Shown: positions 24,988 through 36,044, counted from the stretch's first letter. The stretch is 64,000 nucleotides of DNA from Arthrobacter sp. CAU 1506 (GCF_005047635.1 NZ_SUKC01000007.1:100856-164855), one strand, 5' to 3'. The notes: generated by a model from the sequence alone, not told the origin. Program-made: numbers and translations.

Positions 24988-26058
24988 GTGAATTCAGCTG
25001 TTGAAACCGCGGTACGTCCTCACCGGGTGTCGGCGGCAGAGGTGGCACGCGTCTGCGGCGTCTCCGCGGCCACCGTCAGCTATGTCATGAACGGCAAGGG
25101 CGGGGTATCCCAAGAAACCCGGCGGCACATCATCAAAGTCGCCAATGAACTGGGTTTTCGTCCCGCCGGTCACGCCAAGAAGCAGGGCGATGACCCGCAC
25201 CTGAACAGGGTCGTCGGGCTGATTCTGCCCAACATCGTCAACCACATGTACACGGGCTGGGCGGAAGGCATCATCTCCGCAACGGCCCGCGAGGGTTTCG
25301 AAGTGTTCGTCGCCACCACCCGCGACGATCCGGACACTTTGGCCCAGGTGGCTGCCACCCTGGCCGCCCGCAACGTGGACGGCGTCATCATCGCTGCGAC
25401 GTTGCGCGAAGACTCACGCGCGCTGCGCACGTTCCGGCAGCGCCGGATCCCCTACATTTATCTGTCCCGCAGGTCGGACCACTTGCCCGGCGACTTCGTC
25501 GGCATCGACGATTTCACGGCGGCCTCCCAGCTGATGCAGCACATGCTGGACCACGGCTACCAGGAGATTGCCACCGTCATTGGTCCGCGGTTCTCCACCG
25601 CGTCGCTGGCACGCGAACAGGCCTTCGTCGGCACTGCGGCGGCGCACGGCGTGGTGATCACCGGCGAGCGCAAGATCAGCACGCGTCTCAACCGCGACGG
25701 CGGCCGGGTTGCTGCCGAAAAGCTGCTGGCGTCGCCGAATCCGCCGCGCGCCATCGTGTGCGGGTCGGATGAGATCGCCATCGGTGTCATGGAGCATGCG
25801 CTCGAGCTCGGCCTGCGCATTCCCGAAGACCTGGCGGTGGCTGGCAGCGACGGCCTCCCGCACAGCAGGTCGGCCCTGATTGGCCTGACCACCATCGTGC
25901 AGCCGGTGCAGGAGATGGCGGAAAAGTCGTTCGAACTGCTGCTGGCGCAGATCACCAAGCCCGGCAACGCCTTCACTCACACGTTCTGCAAGCACCATCT
26001 CCACATCGGGCGCACCTGCGGCTGCAAACCTGGCGGCCCGCCCAGACCCGAACCCTAG
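24988..26058 (+). CDS. LacI-family transcriptional regulator
   Basis: A 356-residue LacI/GalR repressor. The N-terminal helix-turn-helix is VSAAEVARVCGVSAATVSYV, with a hinge helix following, then a sugar-binding-protein-like effector domain. The C-terminus ends in a Cys-containing tail (CKHHLHIGRTCGCK). The GTG at 24988 is chosen for its strong GGAGAGGAGG ribosome site; a GTG 30 bases upstream lacks one. It precedes the transporter and enzyme genes at 26147-30275, which it probably represses, with itself, through the sites upstream. Confidence 0.9.
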   Translation: MNSAVETAVRPHRVSAAEVARVCGVSAATVSYVMNGKGGVSQETRRHIIKVANELGFRPAGHAKKQGDDPHLNRVVGLILPNIVNHMYTGWAEGIISATAREGFEVFVATTRDDPDTLAQVAATLAARNVDGVIIAATLREDSRALRTFRQRRIPYIYLSRRSDHLPGDFVGIDDFTAASQLMQHMLDHGYQEIATVIGPRFSTASLAREQAFVGTAAAHGVVITGERKISTRLNRDGGRVAAEKLLASPNPPRAIVCGSDEIAIGVMEHALELGLRIPEDLAVAGSDGLPHSRSALIGLTTIVQPVQEMAEKSFELLLAQITKPGNAFTHTFCKHHLHIGRTCGCKPGGPPRPEP

Positions 26059-26146
26059 TCACCCGAGCACCGCACCGGCGTCGTCCGGTGATCCCACCAC
26101 GCACTTCAAGTAATCCCCCATGCCCTTCAACAGGAAAGACTCTGCT

Positions 26147-27469
26147 ATGTCGATTACGTCGCAGGCTACGGCGAAGAGGCCGCCAGCCGTCATCAACAAG
26201 ATCATTTTCCGGCGCATCATGCCGCTGCTGATCGCCTCCTATGTGATGGCGTTCCTGGACCGCACCAACATCGGCATGGCCAAGGACCGTCTGGAAATCG
26301 ACCTCGGCATCTCGGCGACGGCCTACGGCATCGGTGCCGGCCTGTTCTTCCTGACCTACGCCTTGTCCGAGGTTCCCTCCAACCTGATCATGCACAAGGT
26401 CGGGGCCCGCTTCTGGATCATGCGGATCATGATTACCTGGGGCCTGATCTCCGCGGCGATGGCCTTCGTGCAGGGCGAATGGTCCTTCTACCTGCTCCGC
26501 ATGCTGCTGGGTGTGGCCGAGGCCGGACTCTTCCCGGGCGTGATCTACTTCCTGACCCAGTGGTTCGTGGCCAATGACCGCGCGAAGGCCAACGGCATGT
26601 TCCTGCTGGGCGTCTCCATTGCCAACATCGTCGGCGCTCCGCTCGGCGGCCTGCTGCTGACCATGGACGGTATCGGCGGACTGCACGGCTGGCAGTGGAT
26701 GTTCATTATCGAGGGCCTGCCTGCCTGCGCCCTGGCGTTCGTGGTCTGGAAGTTCCTCCCCAACAAGCCGACCGACGCCAAGTTCCTGTCCCGTGCCGAG
26801 GCCGAAGACCTCGAGGCCCGCATCGCCGCCGAGGAAGCAGCCGGAGCCCAGGCAGCCGGAAACTCCAAGCTGCGCCACGTGCTGAAGGACAAGCAGATCC
26901 TGCTGGTCGTCGCCATCTACTTCACGCACCAAATCGCGGTCTACGCCCTGAGCTTCTTCCTGCCGTCCATCATCGGCAGCTACGGCGAACTGAACAGCAT
27001 CCAGATCGGCCTGCTCACCTCCATCCCGTGGATCTTCTCCGCCGCCGGCGCCCTGCTGCTGCCGCGCTTGGCCACCAACGCCTCCCGGTCGCGGCTGATC
27101 GCCACCTGCACCATGGTGGGCATCGTCGCCGGCTTCACCCTCGGAGCCATCAGCGGACCCGTCATGGGCTTGATCGGCTTCTGCCTGGCCGCGTTCAACT
27201 TCTTCGCCCTGCAGCCGATTCTGTTCACCTACCCCGCCACCCGGCTCTCCGGCGCGGCACTGGCCGGCGGCATCGCGTTCGTCAACACGGTGGGCCTGTT
27301 CGGCGGATTCCTCGGCCCGTACGTCATGGGCTTCATGGAGGAAGCCACCGGCAACGCCCTCTCCGGCCTCTGGTTCATCGTCGGCATGTGCTTCATCGGC
27401 GCGCTGCTGACCCGCCTGCTCAAGCGCGGCGCCGAGGACCCGTCCAAGGCCACCATCAGCAGCCACTGA
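26147..27469 (+). CDS. MFS transporter of the anion:cation symporter (ACS) family
   Basis: A 440-residue, 12-helix major facilitator. Its N-terminal LDRTNIGMAK, the LSEVPSNLI segment in helix 2 and the LLRMLLGVAEAGLFPG segment are characteristic of ACS members that import organic acids such as tartrate, phthalate, glucarate or hydroxy-acids. The ATG at 26147 follows AGGAAAG. It lies between the LacI gene and the SDR/BKACE/glycerate kinase genes, so it probably brings in their carboxylic-acid substrate. Confidence 0.88.
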   Translation: MSITSQATAKRPPAVINKIIFRRIMPLLIASYVMAFLDRTNIGMAKDRLEIDLGISATAYGIGAGLFFLTYALSEVPSNLIMHKVGARFWIMRIMITWGLISAAMAFVQGEWSFYLLRMLLGVAEAGLFPGVIYFLTQWFVANDRAKANGMFLLGVSIANIVGAPLGGLLLTMDGIGGLHGWQWMFIIEGLPACALAFVVWKFLPNKPTDAKFLSRAEAEDLEARIAAEEAAGAQAAGNSKLRHVLKDKQILLVVAIYFTHQIAVYALSFFLPSIIGSYGELNSIQIGLLTSIPWIFSAAGALLLPRLATNASRSRLIATCTMVGIVAGFTLGAISGPVMGLIGFCLAAFNFFALQPILFTYPATRLSGAALAGGIAFVNTVGLFGGFLGPYVMGFMEEATGNALSGLWFIVGMCFIGALLTRLLKRGAEDPSKATISSH

Positions 27470-27482
27470 CCCCCGGTGACGC

Positions 27483-27513
27483 GTACGACGGCGGTGCCGC
27501 ACCGCCGTCGTAC
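27483..27513 (+). terminator. Perfect 14-base hairpin after the MFS gene
   Basis: GTACGACGGCGGTG (27483-27496) and CACCGCCGTCGTAC (27500-27513) pair perfectly around CCG. No T tract follows, and the next gene is 50 bases on, so it may be partial termination or a message-stabilising stem inside the operon. Confidence 0.65.
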
Positions 27514-27562
27514 CGTCCCCTCTGACACTTCCCCACCTGCACTACCCAAGGAGCACCACCCC

Positions 27563-28327
27563 ATGGATTTCACCGGACGCAAGGTCCTGGTCACCGCCGG
27601 CGCCGCCGGCATCGGCCGCGCCATCGCCACCCGCTTCCGCGACCTCGGCGCGGAGGTCATGGTCACCGACATCAACCCTGACGCGGTGGATGCGGCCAAG
27701 CAGGACGGCTTCGCCGTGGCCTTCAGCGATGTGTCCGACGAAGCCCAGGTCCGGCTGTTGATGGAGGAGGTTCGCACCAAGCTGGGCGGACTGGACGTGC
27801 TGGTCAACAATGCGGGCATCGCCGGGCCCACCGGTCCCATCGAGACCCTGGACTCGGACGCCTGGCGGACCACCTTCGACGTCAACGTCCACGGCCAGTT
27901 CTACTGCATCAAGCACGCGCTGCCGCTGCTGCGCGAGGCGAAGGACGCGGCCATCGTCAACCTCTCCTCCGCCGCCGGCCGGCTGGGCATGGCCGGCCGC
28001 AGCCCCTACTCGGCGTCCAAGTGGGCGGTCGTTGGCCTGACCAAGACGCTCGCCATCGAGCTGGGCCCCGAAGGCATCCGCGCCAACGCCATCTGCCCCG
28101 GCGCGGTCAACGGTCCGCGCATCGACGCCGTGATCGAGGCCAAGGCCGCCATGCTGGGCCGTCCGCTGGCGGAAGTCTCCGATCTGTACCACAAGCAGTC
28201 CTCGCTGGAGCGGCTGGTGGAGGCCGATGACATCGCCAACATGGCGGCATTCCTGGCCAGCGACTTGGCCCGCAACGTCAACGGCCAGGCGATGGCCGTG
28301 GACGGCAACACCGAAAAGCTCTACTGA
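27563..28327 (+). CDS. Short-chain dehydrogenase/reductase
   Basis: A 254-residue classical SDR. It has TAGAAGIG for cofactor binding (11-18), NNAG, Ser135/136 and the catalytic Tyr149-x3-Lys153 (YSASK). An acidic residue after strand 2 (TDIN) favours NAD(H). The ATG at 27563 follows AAGGAG. With a BKACE enzyme next in line, a fitting role is oxidation of a beta-hydroxy acid to the beta-keto acid that BKACE cleaves. Confidence 0.88.
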   Translation: MDFTGRKVLVTAGAAGIGRAIATRFRDLGAEVMVTDINPDAVDAAKQDGFAVAFSDVSDEAQVRLLMEEVRTKLGGLDVLVNNAGIAGPTGPIETLDSDAWRTTFDVNVHGQFYCIKHALPLLREAKDAAIVNLSSAAGRLGMAGRSPYSASKWAVVGLTKTLAIELGPEGIRANAICPGAVNGPRIDAVIEAKAAMLGRPLAEVSDLYHKQSSLERLVEADDIANMAAFLASDLARNVNGQAMAVDGNTEKLY

Positions 28328-28356
28328 TTTACCGGCACCACCAAAGGAACAACATC

Positions 28357-29289
28357 ATGGCCAGCAAGCGCAAAGTCATCATCACCTCCGCTGTTACCGG
28401 CGCCATCCACACCCCCAGCATGTCCCCGCACCTGCCGGTCACCCAGGATGAGATCGCCGACGCGGCCATTGGCGCCGCCAACGCCGGCGCCGCGATCGTG
28501 CACATGCACGCCCGCGACCCGAAGGACGGCCGCCCGTCCCAGGACCCGGCGCACTTCGAGCCCATCCTGGCCAAGCTGAAGGCCAACACCGATGCGGTCA
28601 TCAACATCACCACCGGCGGTTCGCCGCACATGACTGTTGAGGAGCGCATGCGTCCGGTCGCGGCATTCAAGCCGGAACTGGCGTCGCTGAACATGGGCTC
28701 GATGAACTTCGGCCTCTACCCCATGCTGGACCGTTTCCAAAAGTTCGAGCACGAGTGGGAGCGCGAAGGGCTGGAGAAGTCCCGCGACCTGGTTTTCAAG
28801 AACACGTTCCAGGACATTGAGACCATCCTGAACATCGGCAACGGCAACGGCACCCGGTTCGAGTTCGAGTGCTACGACATCTCGCACCTGAACAACCTGG
28901 CCCACTTCCACGGCCGCGGCCTGGCCCGCGGACCGTTGTTCGTCCAGTCCGTCTTCGGGCTGCTCGGCGGCATCGGCGCCCACCCGGAGGACCTGATGCA
29001 CATGCGCCGCACGGCGGACCGACTGCTGGGCGATGCCTACGAATGGTCCATCCTCGGCGCCGGCAAGAACCAGATGCCGCTGGCCACGATCGGCGCTGCC
29101 ATGGGCTCGCACGTCCGCGTCGGGCTGGAAGACTCGCTCTGGATCGGTCCCGGCCAGCTCGCCGCGTCCAACGCGGAGCAGGTCAGCCGGATCCGCACCA
29201 TCGTCGAAGCCCTCAACTTCGAGGTAGCCACCCCTGACGAGGCACGCGAGATGCTGGACCTCAAGGGCCGCGAGAACGTCGGATTCTGA
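28357..29289 (+). CDS. Beta-keto acid cleavage enzyme (BKACE, DUF849 family)
   Basis: A 310-residue TIM-barrel enzyme of the BKACE family, whose founding member is the Kce enzyme of lysine fermentation. The zinc ligands His49 and His51 lie in VHMHARDP, and the late VGLED segment supplies the conserved acidic region. BKACE enzymes condense a beta-keto acid with acetyl-CoA to give acetoacetate and a new acyl-CoA. The substrate varies within the family and cannot be read off here. The ATG at 28357 follows AAAGGAAC, and the gene sits between the SDR and a glycerate kinase gene. Confidence 0.9.
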   Translation: MASKRKVIITSAVTGAIHTPSMSPHLPVTQDEIADAAIGAANAGAAIVHMHARDPKDGRPSQDPAHFEPILAKLKANTDAVINITTGGSPHMTVEERMRPVAAFKPELASLNMGSMNFGLYPMLDRFQKFEHEWEREGLEKSRDLVFKNTFQDIETILNIGNGNGTRFEFECYDISHLNNLAHFHGRGLARGPLFVQSVFGLLGGIGAHPEDLMHMRRTADRLLGDAYEWSILGAGKNQMPLATIGAAMGSHVRVGLEDSLWIGPGQLAASNAEQVSRIRTIVEALNFEVATPDEAREMLDLKGRENVGF

Positions 29290-29297
29290 GCCATCAA

Positions 29298-30275
29298 ATG
29301 AAGACCCTCATCGCGCCCGACAGCTTCAAGGGCACCTACACCGCCGCCGAGGTGGCCGCCCACATTGCCGCCGGTGTCCGGGAAGCTGGCGGCACCGCCG
29401 TCGAACTTCCCGTGGCCGACGGCGGTGAAGGCACCTACGAGATCCTGCGGGACGCGTCGGCGGCAGCCCTCGTGGAGGCGGACAGCGTGGGGCCATGGCG
29501 GGATCCGCTCCGCGCGTCCTACGCGCTGAGCACCGACGGGACGGCGGTGATCGGACTGGCCGCGGCCAGCGGAATCACACTGCCGTGCTCCAGCGAGCGC
29601 GACCCGCTGGCCGCCGACACCTATGGGACCGGGCTGCTCATGGTCGACGCCGTGCGGCGCGGGGCATCGACCATCCTGGTGGCGGCCGGCGGCAGCGCGA
29701 CGACGGACGGCGGCGCCGGCGCGATCGCAGCGATCGAGGAACACGGCGGGCTTCGGGGCGCCCGGGTGCGGGTGCTCACCGATGTGACCACGGTCTTTGA
29801 GGATGCCGCGGTGGTGTTCGGGCCGCAGAAGGGTGCCGGCCTGCAGCAGGTGTCGGAGCTGACCGAACGGCTGCACCGCCAGGCCGCCGCCCTCCCCCGG
29901 GACCCCCGCGGTGAGTCGCGGACCGGTGCTGCCGGCGGTTTCAGCGGCGGCATGTGGGCGCAATACAACGCTGACCTGCTGCCGGGTGCGGAGTACATCC
30001 TCGACGCGGTCGGTTTTGACCGGCTCGCGGCTGAGGCGGACGTGATCGTGGTGGGCGAAGGGCGGTTGGATTCGCAGACCGGACAGGGCAAGATCATCTC
30101 CGCCATCCTGGCCCGCAACCCCGGCAAGCCGGTGCACGCCGTGGTCGGCTCGGTCAGCCCCGATCTGGGCGGCTACGCGGAGAACTTCGCCAGCATCATC
30201 GTTGCCTCGGATGCTGACGCCATGCGCGCGGCCGGCGCCCGGCTGGCGGAGGAGTACTGCGTCAGCCTGGGCTGA
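29298..30275 (+). CDS. Glycerate kinase (GlxK/GarK type)
   Basis: A 325-residue kinase with the family N-terminus LIAPDSFKGTYTA, the ADGGEGT motif, AAGGSATTDGG and VGEGRLDSQTGQGK. It phosphorylates glycerate with ATP. It is about 50 residues shorter than usual, so part of the lid region may be trimmed. It starts 8 bases after the BKACE stop and its end overlaps the convergent VOC gene by 14 bases. Its presence implies that the pathway yields glycerate or a similar hydroxy-acid. Confidence 0.9.
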   Translation: MKTLIAPDSFKGTYTAAEVAAHIAAGVREAGGTAVELPVADGGEGTYEILRDASAAALVEADSVGPWRDPLRASYALSTDGTAVIGLAAASGITLPCSSERDPLAADTYGTGLLMVDAVRRGASTILVAAGGSATTDGGAGAIAAIEEHGGLRGARVRVLTDVTTVFEDAAVVFGPQKGAGLQQVSELTERLHRQAAALPRDPRGESRTGAAGGFSGGMWAQYNADLLPGAEYILDAVGFDRLAAEADVIVVGEGRLDSQTGQGKIISAILARNPGKPVHAVVGSVSPDLGGYAENFASIIVASDADAMRAAGARLAEEYCVSLG

Positions 30276-30996
30276 GGACGCAGAACTCGTTGCCTTCGGA
30301 ATCGACGAGGCAGACCCACGGCACCTCGCCTTGGCCGAGGTCGGCCTCGGTAGCGCCCAGAGCGCGCAGCCGGGCCACCTCGGCCGCCTGGTCGCCCCCA
30401 GGATACGGCTTCAGGTCCAGATGCACCCGGCCACATGCAGCGCTATCAGGCGTGCGGAGGAACTCCAGATACGGTCCGACGCCCTCGGCCGAGCGCAGCC
30501 GCGCAAGGTCGTCGGTCACCTCGTGCAGGGTCCAGTCCATCGCCTCGCCCCAGAACCGGGCCATCGCCCGCGGATCCGAGCAGTTGACCACCACCGCGGC
30601 TATCGGCCCGGTGTCCCGGTACATCGGCCGGGGCTCCAGCACACAGAACAAGTTGCCCTCCGGGTCGGCCAACACGGTCCACGGCACGTCACCTTGTCCG
30701 ATGTCCGCGGGCGTCGCGCCGAGTTCGTGCAGGCGTGCGACCAGCTCCGCCTGATGCTCCTCGGACGTGGTGGCGAGATCGAGGTGTGCGCGGTAGTGCA
30801 CGGTCTCCGGATCCGGGACTTTGACCACGTCCACGCAGACGGCGGAAGGGGCCGGCCAGTCGAACCCCACGGGTTCAACGTTAGTCACCCCGGGCCCCTC
30901 GCTGGAAACGCCCCAGCCGAGCGCCTCCGCCCAGAACCTACCGAGAGCCGAGTCGTCCCCCGCCTTGAAATTCACCTGAACCAGTCGCAGCGCCAT
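30262..30996 (-). CDS. Two-domain VOC (glyoxalase-like) protein
   Basis: A 244-residue protein made of two glyoxalase/bleomycin-resistance-type halves. Each half begins with a LxRFWxEAL-like segment (SALGRFWAEALGW, AMARFWGEAMDW) and ends with PW..L.D.EGN.FCVL. Internal duplication is the usual way this fold builds one metal site. Function is unassigned: members range from dioxygenases to drug-binding proteins. It is convergent with the glycerate kinase and overlaps it by 14 bases. Confidence 0.8.
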   Translation of the reverse strand: MALRLVQVNFKAGDDSALGRFWAEALGWGVSSEGPGVTNVEPVGFDWPAPSAVCVDVVKVPDPETVHYRAHLDLATTSEEHQAELVARLHELGATPADIGQGDVPWTVLADPEGNLFCVLEPRPMYRDTGPIAAVVVNCSDPRAMARFWGEAMDWTLHEVTDDLARLRSAEGVGPYLEFLRTPDSAACGRVHLDLKPYPGGDQAAEVARLRALGATEADLGQGEVPWVCLVDSEGNEFCVLSPG

Positions 30997-31084
30997 ACCG
31001 CCCGACCCTATACCGGAGAAAACGTAATCGGGAGGAACATTTAGGCCATTCGGGGCGCTTGGCCGCTGGATTTCCGGCGCCTGG

Positions 31085-31240
31085 CTAAAACCGTGCGATA
31101 GCGGTGCCGACGGTGGTCGAAGGAGGCGCGCCAGCGCCGAGCAGAGACCGGTCGACCACCGCGCGGTCGGTGCCGCACAGGGACCGGTCGGTCACCGGGG
31201 CGCCGGCGAGCGCAGCCTCGACGTCCTTGCGCAGAATCAT
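31085..31240 (-). CDS. Small ORF translationally coupled to the TetR gene (51 residues)
   Basis: Leftward from an ATG at 31238-31240, 51 codons are open to a TAG at 31085-31087. The start overlaps the TetR stop in an ATGA tetramer, the typical geometry of translational coupling, and third codon positions are mostly G or C. The product begins MILRKDVEAALAG and contains a DRSL-type motif twice. I recognise no family. Inverted repeats inside it give a competing reading as a hairpin-rich 3' region, so it is tentative. Confidence 0.35.
   Translation of the reverse strand: MILRKDVEAALAGAPVTDRSLCGTDRAVVDRSLLGAGAPPSTTVGTAIARF
31111..31161. repeat. Nested inverted repeat downstream of TetR
   Basis: CGGTGGTCGA (31111-31120) is the exact reverse complement of 31152-31161. 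Within the loop, GGCGC (31125-31129) pairs with GCGCC (31134-31138). It may act as a terminator for the TetR transcript, although it lies inside the small coupled ORF. Confidence 0.55.
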
Positions 31241-31833
31241 CCCGTCAGCGCCGGGGCCGGAGATGTCCCGATGATCGAGCGGGCCACAGTGCGCGCGTGG
31301 GCCACCGGGTTACTGGGTTCGCCGCGGAGCAGGCTGCCGAGCACTCCGTTGTACAGCAGCAGCAGGACCGCGGCAACCGTAGCCGGGTCCGGGCAACCCG
31401 CCTCCTTCGCCAGTCTTGCCAGCCGCTCGGTGATCATCTGCGTGTCCTGACGGATCAGCTCGAACACCGGATCTTCTTGGCCGGCGGCTGGCGCGGGGCG
31501 CTCCGACGCAGTGGCCAGAAAGCTGCACCACTGGGTGGGGTTGGCCGCGGCGCGGAACGTTTCGACGGCGTCGAACACCGCCAGCAGCCGCTCCTCAGGG
31601 GTGTTGGCGCGGGCGATCGCTTCGTCCCAGTGCTGGGCCCAGTTGTCCAGCCTCCGGGCAAGCACTTCGCGCAGCAGGTTGTCCTTGGAACCGAAGTGCT
31701 TGTAGAGCGTCACGATCGCCACTCCGGCCGTTGCCGCCACCCGGTCCACGCCGGTCACACTGATTCCTTGCTGGAAGAATAACTCCTCGGCCGAATTCAG
31801 GATGCGGTCGCGGGTGTTCAAAGGACTGGCCAT
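31237..31833 (-). CDS. TetR-family repressor
   Basis: A 198-residue TetR protein. The DNA-binding domain is at about residues 8-55 (RILNSAEELFFQQG, then VATAGVAIVTLYKHFGSKDNL), with a helical ligand domain after it. It is divergent from an MFS exporter across 55 bases that contain two copies of an ATAACG palindrome, the standard arrangement for a drug- or metabolite-responsive efflux pair. An ATGA overlap couples a 51-codon ORF to its end. Confidence 0.93.
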   Translation of the reverse strand: MASPLNTRDRILNSAEELFFQQGISVTGVDRVAATAGVAIVTLYKHFGSKDNLLREVLARRLDNWAQHWDEAIARANTPEERLLAVFDAVETFRAAANPTQWCSFLATASERPAPAAGQEDPVFELIRQDTQMITERLARLAKEAGCPDPATVAAVLLLLYNGVLGSLLRGEPSNPVAHARTVARSIIGTSPAPALTG

Positions 31834-31842
31834 GGGACTAGT

Positions 31843-31872
31843 ATAACGCTCGTTATGGTGTAACGGTCGTTA
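31843..31872. promoter_or_regulatory. Tandem TetR operators
   Basis: ATAACGCTCGTTAT (31843-31856) and TAACGGTCGTTA (31861-31872) are two palindromes of the same ATAACG/CGTTAT type with centres 17 bases apart. They fill the gap between the divergent TetR and MFS genes and would block both promoters. Confidence 0.85.
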
Positions 31873-31888
31873 TGCAGCGGGAGGCTGG

Positions 31889-33157
31889 ATGAGCAGGGGA
31901 ACCATCGGGCGCGAAGTCCGGACGTCCGGACTAGGGGTGGCGTTCGCCGGGATGATGTTGATCGCGGCAACCTACGGCATGGCCCGCTTTGGGGTCGGCC
32001 TCTTCGCTCCGCTCTTGGCCGTGCAGCGGCCGGAACTCGCGGAGGTTCTCGGGTGGGCAGCCGCGGCGCAGTTCACCTCATATTCCGTAGCTGCGCTGAC
32101 CGCCGCGCGGTTCGTTGACCGCGCTCCTCGCGCCGGCCTGCTGCTCGCCGGTGCCACTGCTGCTCTTGGGTGCCTTGGGGTCGCCGTTGCAGGGTCGCCG
32201 GCGATGTTCGTCGTGGCCGTCTTCATCGGCGGAATGGGCGGCGGCTTCGCCTCTCCGGCGTTGGTCCCGGTAATCGACGCGGCCGTCCCGCGTCGCGCCT
32301 CCGCCACCGCGCAATCGCTGGTGAATTCCGGAACGGCCGTCGGCGTGATCGGCGCCGGACTGGTGGCCTTCGCAGCATCGTCGGTCGGTCCGGCCTGGGT
32401 GTTCATGGCGGCGATGTGCGCGACGACGGCGGTGGCCGTCTGGCATTCCGCCGCGCCGCGTGCGGAATTAGGTGCCGCCGCCCGCGCAGCTGCGGGGCCG
32501 ACGTCGAGGCTCCCGGGCAACAGGGGCAAGAAACCACCGTCGACCTCCCGGGCCGGCAGGGACATGGAAGCGGCGTCGTCGCCCCAGGCAGGGAGCCGTC
32601 CGTGGCGTCTCTTGGCGGTCCCCGGCGTGGCAGCGGTCATTGCCGGTGCCGGCTCAGCCCTGATCTGGACATTCGGACCGCTGCTGCTCACCGAGGCCGG
32701 TTCCGTCGCACCCGAGCGCGCCGGCTGGCTGTGGATCGCCTTGGGTTTCGGCGGATTCCTCGGGGTCTTCACCGGAGCACTGGTCCGGCATCTGGGCACG
32801 CGAGGCGGCTGGTGCTTCTGCGCCGGAGGGCTGGCCCTCGCCAGTGCCGGCGTCGCGGCGTCGGTGCTGACCGGCAGTGCTTGGACCGCTTATGCCAGCA
32901 TGGCTGTCTTCGGCGCTGGTTACATGAGCCTGTCCGGCGTGCTCATCCTCTGGGCACGCACCGTGTGGCCAGGCAGTGCCGGCGCCGGCACATCCATGTT
33001 GTTCATTGCGCTGGCCATCGGACAAGCACTGGGGTCCGCCGGCTTCGGACTGGCCCGCGGGGCCATGCCGCCGGTGCAACTCGCAGCGTTGGCCGCCAGC
33101 TTCCTCATCCTCGGCGGCCTCGCCGGGCTGATCCGTAGACGGCGGCCCGCCCCCTAA
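31889..33157 (+). CDS. MFS transporter under TetR control
   Basis: A 422-residue major facilitator with about 12 hydrophobic helices and a Gly-rich GGMGGGFASPALVPV segment. A charged cytoplasmic loop (about residues 195-240) separates the two halves. It resembles the YbfB/CynX-like group of transporters. The adjoining TetR gene and tandem operators suggest an inducible exporter, but uptake is possible. The ribosome site is GGGAGG. Its stop overlaps the convergent mhuD stop by 4 bases. Confidence 0.85.
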   Translation: MSRGTIGREVRTSGLGVAFAGMMLIAATYGMARFGVGLFAPLLAVQRPELAEVLGWAAAAQFTSYSVAALTAARFVDRAPRAGLLLAGATAALGCLGVAVAGSPAMFVVAVFIGGMGGGFASPALVPVIDAAVPRRASATAQSLVNSGTAVGVIGAGLVAFAASSVGPAWVFMAAMCATTAVAVWHSAAPRAELGAAARAAAGPTSRLPGNRGKKPPSTSRAGRDMEAASSPQAGSRPWRLLAVPGVAAVIAGAGSALIWTFGPLLLTEAGSVAPERAGWLWIALGFGGFLGVFTGALVRHLGTRGGWCFCAGGLALASAGVAASVLTGSAWTAYASMAVFGAGYMSLSGVLILWARTVWPGSAGAGTSMLFIALAIGQALGSAGFGLARGAMPPVQLAALAASFLILGGLAGLIRRRRPAP

Positions 33158-33450
33158 TCTGCGAGCTCGACAACCTCAAACTCAAGCAACTCCGCGCCAC
33201 TGGCGACCGGCTGCTGCGTGCTGTTGTGGTCCCGCGGCGCCCGGTTGTCGCGCCAGTTCTCAAAGTCCTCGCGGCTAGCCCACTGGGTGTAGACAAAGTA
33301 GCGGTCCTCGCCCGCGATGGGACGCAGCAGCTGGAACCCCTCGAAACCGGGAGCGGAATCCACTGCATGCTTCCGTGCGGCGAAGCGGGACTCCAACTCG
33401 GTGCCCGAACCCTCCGGAACCTTCAGCGCGTTGATAACGACGATGGACAC
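33154..33450 (-). CDS. mhuD: MhuD-type heme-degrading monooxygenase
   Basis: A 98-residue ferredoxin-like dimeric ABM-domain protein that closely follows mycobacterial MhuD. The heme-site residues known there are at the same positions: Asn7, Arg22 and Arg26, Trp66 and the axial ligand His75. The core GFQLLRP...RYFVYTQW is shared. It would cleave heme to release iron. The GTG start at 33450 follows AAGGAG and fits the family length exactly; a longer reading upstream does not. No heme-uptake genes are adjacent, so it stands alone. Confidence 0.88.
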   Translation of the reverse strand: MSIVVINALKVPEGSGTELESRFAARKHAVDSAPGFEGFQLLRPIAGEDRYFVYTQWASREDFENWRDNRAPRDHNSTQQPVASGAELLEFEVVELAD

Positions 33451-33602
33451 GATGCTTCTCCTTGAATCCGAGGAACCCGCTCGGGGCAATGACGCTCCCA
33501 CGCTACTCCGGTCCTCCCAGGGCGCACAGTAAATGAAGTACCGCTGCACAACGCTTGGGACTGCAACTGGAGGCGCCGGAAGCAGCCATCCCGCTCAATG
33601 CC

Positions 33603-33654
33603 GCAGAAGGGTGGCCGCGCCGAACCCTGGGGATTCAGCGCGGCCACCCTCTGC
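33603..33654 (-). terminator. Strong hairpin ending the ligM operon
   Basis: AGGGTGGCCGCGC (33608-33620) pairs with GCGCGGCCACCCT (33638-33650), and GCAG/CTGC extends the stem past one bulged A. It lies just after the leftward ligM stop at 33668. Confidence 0.8.
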
Positions 33655-33667
33655 CGGTCGGTTTTCT

Positions 33668-36036
<2,369 letters not shown>

Positions 36037-36044
36037 TGGAGCTC

